NCBI GenBank assembly: GCA_016463455.1
Contig: JAEMRG010000103.1
Coordinates: 1-7,285, forward strand
DNA from: Rhodoferax sp.
Lineage (GTDB): Bacteria > Pseudomonadota > Gammaproteobacteria > Burkholderiales > Burkholderiaceae_C
DNA length: 7,285 bases
Reading direction: 5' to 3'
Shown: in pieces, positions 5,180 through 7,285 of the stretch
Layout: every line of letters starts with the position of its first letter
Numbering within the stretch: the stretch's first letter is position 1
Notes under the pieces: generated by a model
What the model saw: the letters and a program-made list of their open reading frames with translations, nothing else
Databases searched by the model: none
What the model was told of the DNA's origin: nothing
Made by a program: the position numbers and the translations under genes

Positions 5180-5875
5180 ATGTCATTTGCCGCCACGCTA
5201 ATACCTCCGCCTGAGGTCTTGGAACCCAAAAATTCGGGACGTGCCTTGTTAAAGGGGCAGCAAACCAAGCAGGCCATTGTTCAAGCAGCGGTCAGCCTAA
5301 GTACCCGCTTGGGCCTAGAGGGGCTCAGTATCGGTTTGCTGGCCGAAGTCATGCAGATGAGCAAATCCGGCGTGTTCGCCCACTTCGGGTCACGGGAAGA
5401 CTTGCAAATTTCAGTGATTGACGAGTATTTCAACTGCTTCCAGCAGGAAATATTTTTCCCAGCATTACAGCAATCCCGCGGCTTGCCGCGCTTGCGCGCC
5501 TTGTTTGACAACTGGATGAAGCGCGTTGCGGTGGAAATTCAGTCCGGTTGCATATTTATTAGCGGGGCGGTGGAGTTTGACGACCGTCCGGGGCCGGTGC
5601 GCGACGCACTAGCCCACGCAGTACGCCAATGGCAGGACGCCTTGTTTCGCGCAGTCTTACAAGCCAAAGAATGCGGTCACTTGGCGGCCCAGGCGGATGC
5701 GGCACAAATTGCCTTCGAGATACACGGATTGATTTTGGCCTTGCACTATGAAACGCGGTTTTTGCAAAAGCCCGGCTCGCTAGCGCAAGCGAACCAGGGC
5801 TTTGAAAATATTTTGCAAAGAAACGTCCAAACCCAGGGCCTCGCTTGCGCAGCGGCCCCTACGAATTTCCCTTAA
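5180..5875 (+). CDS. TetR/AcrR family transcriptional regulator
   Basis: A 231-residue dimeric repressor-type protein. The helix-turn-helix domain spans about residues 28-75: TKQAIVQAAVSLSTRLGLEGLSIGLLAEVMQMSKSGVFAHFGSREDL in sequence, with recognition helix around MSKSGVFAHFG (60-70). The rest is an all-helical ligand-binding domain with the GCIFISGAVEFDDRPGPVRDAL segment (123-144) found in many acyl-CoA-associated regulators of this family. The ATG at 5180 has no good ribosome binding site and gives about 25 residues before the domain, so a slightly later start is possible. A near-perfect palindrome ends 17 bp upstream, and the acyl-CoA dehydrogenase gene begins 26 bp after the stop. Control of a fatty acid or acyl-CoA degradation operon is inferred; the FadP-type TetR regulators of Burkholderiales are a candidate group, which I cannot confirm by sequence alone. 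The inducer would be an acyl-CoA or fatty acid. Confidence 0.9.
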   Translation: MSFAATLIPPPEVLEPKNSGRALLKGQQTKQAIVQAAVSLSTRLGLEGLSIGLLAEVMQMSKSGVFAHFGSREDLQISVIDEYFNCFQQEIFFPALQQSRGLPRLRALFDNWMKRVAVEIQSGCIFISGAVEFDDRPGPVRDALAHAVRQWQDALFRAVLQAKECGHLAAQADAAQIAFEIHGLILALHYETRFLQKPGSLAQANQGFENILQRNVQTQGLACAAAPTNFP

Positions 5876-5901
5876 TTTATTGAAACTTAGGAGTTTTCTT
5901 T

Positions 5902-7285
5902 ATGCCTAGCTATACCCCGCCATTGCGCGATATGCAGTTTGTTATGCACGAGCTATTGCACGTGGTGGACGACCTCAAAGCCATGCCAGCGCATGCCGAT
6001 ATGGATGTGGAAACCATGAATGCCGTCTTGGAGGAGGGCGGGAAATTTGCCTCCGAGATATTATTCCCACTCAATATAAGCGGTGACGCCGAAGGCTGCC
6101 AGTTAGACCAAAGCACGCACGAGGTGACTACACCCCAGGGATTCAAAGAAGCCTATGCCCAGTATGTGGCTGGCGGCTGGCCGGCGCTGTCTAGCGACCC
6201 GGCCTATGGTGGTCAGGGCTTGCCTTTGATCGTGAACCAGTTTTTCTATGAAATGCTCAACAGCGCCAACCAAGCCTGGACCATGTACCCTGGGCTGACC
6301 CATGGGGCCTACGCGTCTTTGGCCACGCATGGCACAGATGCCCAAAAAACCACTTACCTGGGCAAGATGGTCAGCGGTGAGTGGACCGGCACCATGTGCC
6401 TGACCGAGCCCCATTGCGGTACCGACCTGGGTCTGATGCGCACCCGCGCCGAAGCGCAGCCCGATGGCACCTACCGCATCACGGGCAACAAAATATTTAT
6501 CAGTGCGGGCGAGCATGACATGAGCGAGAACATTGTGCACCTGGTGCTGGCGCGTTTGAGCGATGCGCCTGCGGGCATCAAAGGCGTGAGTCTGTTCATC
6601 GTCCCCAAGTTTTTGGTCAATGAAGACGGCAGCCTGGGCGCGCGCAATGGTATCTACTGCGGCGGCCTGGAGCACAAAATGGGCATCAAAGGTAGCGCGA
6701 CCTGCCAGATGGTTTTGGACGGCGCCGTGGGCACCTTGGTGGGCGCGCCCAACAAAGGCATGAACGGCATGTTTGTGATGATGAACGCGGCCCGTCTGGG
6801 CGTGGGTAACCAGTCCCTGGCGTTGACCGAAGTGGCTTACCAGAATGCGCTGGCCTACGCCAAGGACCGCATCCAAATGCGCTCGCTGTCGGGCACTAAA
6901 GCCAATGACAAAGCCGCCGATCCCATCATCGTGCACCCGGATGTACGCAAAATGCTGCTGACTGCCAAAGCCTATGCCGAAGGCGGCCGCGCGATGCAGG
7001 GCTTTTGCACCATGCTCTTGCAACAGGAGCACAGCCACCCGGACGAGCAGGTGCGCAAAGATGCTGGTGAGATGCTGGCGCTGCTGACACCGATCGTGAA
7101 AGCTTTCATCACCGACAACGGATGGATCGCCACTTCGACTTGCTTACAAGTGTTTGGCGGCCATGGTTACATCAAAGAATGGGGCATGGAGCAGTATGTG
7201 CGTGATGCGCGCATCAACATGATTTACGAGGGCACCAACACCATCCAGTCGCTGGACTTGCTGGGCCGCAAAATCCTGGGCAATA
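5902..7285 (+). CDS. Acyl-CoA dehydrogenase, long form, 3'-truncated by the window
   Basis: The first 461 residues of an FAD-dependent acyl-CoA dehydrogenase that introduces the alpha-beta double bond in an acyl-CoA; the frame is open to the last base. The ATG at 5902 has TTAGGAG at 5887-5893, 8 nt upstream. The start MPSYTPPLRDMQFVMHELL (1-19) marks the long (about 590-600 residue) subfamily that includes DmdC-type 3-methylmercaptopropionyl-CoA dehydrogenases and several FadE-like enzymes. Seen here: N-terminal helical domain (about 30-160), FAD/substrate strand CLTEPHCGTDLG (166-177), KIFISAGEHD (197-206), the C-terminal helical domain from about 290, FGGHGYIKEWGMEQYVRDARI (418-438) and IYEGTNTIQ with catalytic Glu443. 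The family-specific C-terminal domain would lie beyond the window. Chain-length preference is unknown. It is probably co-transcribed with the TetR gene, and further beta-oxidation genes may follow. Confidence 0.95.
   Translation, partial: MPSYTPPLRDMQFVMHELLHVVDDLKAMPAHADMDVETMNAVLEEGGKFASEILFPLNISGDAEGCQLDQSTHEVTTPQGFKEAYAQYVAGGWPALSSDPAYGGQGLPLIVNQFFYEMLNSANQAWTMYPGLTHGAYASLATHGTDAQKTTYLGKMVSGEWTGTMCLTEPHCGTDLGLMRTRAEAQPDGTYRITGNKIFISAGEHDMSENIVHLVLARLSDAPAGIKGVSLFIVPKFLVNEDGSLGARNGIYCGGLEHKMGIKGSATCQMVLDGAVGTLVGAPNKGMNGMFVMMNAARLGVGNQSLALTEVAYQNALAYAKDRIQMRSLSGTKANDKAADPIIVHPDVRKMLLTAKAYAEGGRAMQGFCTMLLQQEHSHPDEQVRKDAGEMLALLTPIVKAFITDNGWIATSTCLQVFGGHGYIKEWGMEQYVRDARINMIYEGTNTIQSLDLLGRKILGN

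Noticed and set aside
6103..7038. Open reading frame of 311 codons on the - strand inside the acyl-CoA dehydrogenase gene
   Set aside because: The + strand encodes a clear acyl-CoA dehydrogenase over the same bases. The - strand product is His/Gln/Ala-rich with no recognisable domain, as expected for the complement of a GC-rich gene.

Overview
The window reads as ordinary chromosomal DNA from a betaproteobacterium, most likely Burkholderiales (Comamonadaceae-like). This is inferred from the gene types together: a Bug/TctC-type periplasmic binding protein, a DUF1840 protein, a short beta-type H-NS protein with a Lys/Ala-rich linker, and a LivF-type ATPase joined to a phenylacetate-CoA-ligase-like enzyme. 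No mobile element, CRISPR array, tRNA or rRNA was seen.

Left part (1-3123, + strand). The 3' end of a LivF-type ABC ATPase is followed after 16 bp by a phenylacetate-CoA-ligase-like adenylating enzyme. They form the tail of an uptake-and-activation operon whose other genes lie outside the window. After a gap of about 130 bp comes a secreted tripartite-tricarboxylate-type solute-binding protein with no membrane partners in view. It ends at a strong intrinsic terminator (3080-3123) that lies partly inside the 3' end of the convergent next gene.

Middle part (3094-4199). A DUF1840 gene on the - strand and an H-NS-family gene on the + strand are divergent. They share an AT-rich region (about 31% GC by hand count over 3481-3660) holding a TATAAT promoter, a 24-bp dyad, and a terminator-like hairpin pointing left towards the DUF1840 gene. 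An 8-bp stem-loop follows the H-NS stop codon directly.

Right part (4200-7285, + strand). argB (N-acetylglutamate kinase, with the N-terminal helix of arginine-sensitive forms) is followed by a TetR-family regulator and, 26 bp later, an acyl-CoA dehydrogenase that runs off the window. A nearly perfect 26-bp palindrome ends 17 bp before the TetR start codon and is the best regulatory site here. It suggests an autoregulated tetR-acyl-CoA dehydrogenase operon for fatty acid or other acyl-CoA degradation.

I found no clearly new biological system. The most checkable novelties are regulatory: the TetR operator, the terminator shared with coding sequence, and the orphan leftward terminator between the DUF1840 and H-NS genes.
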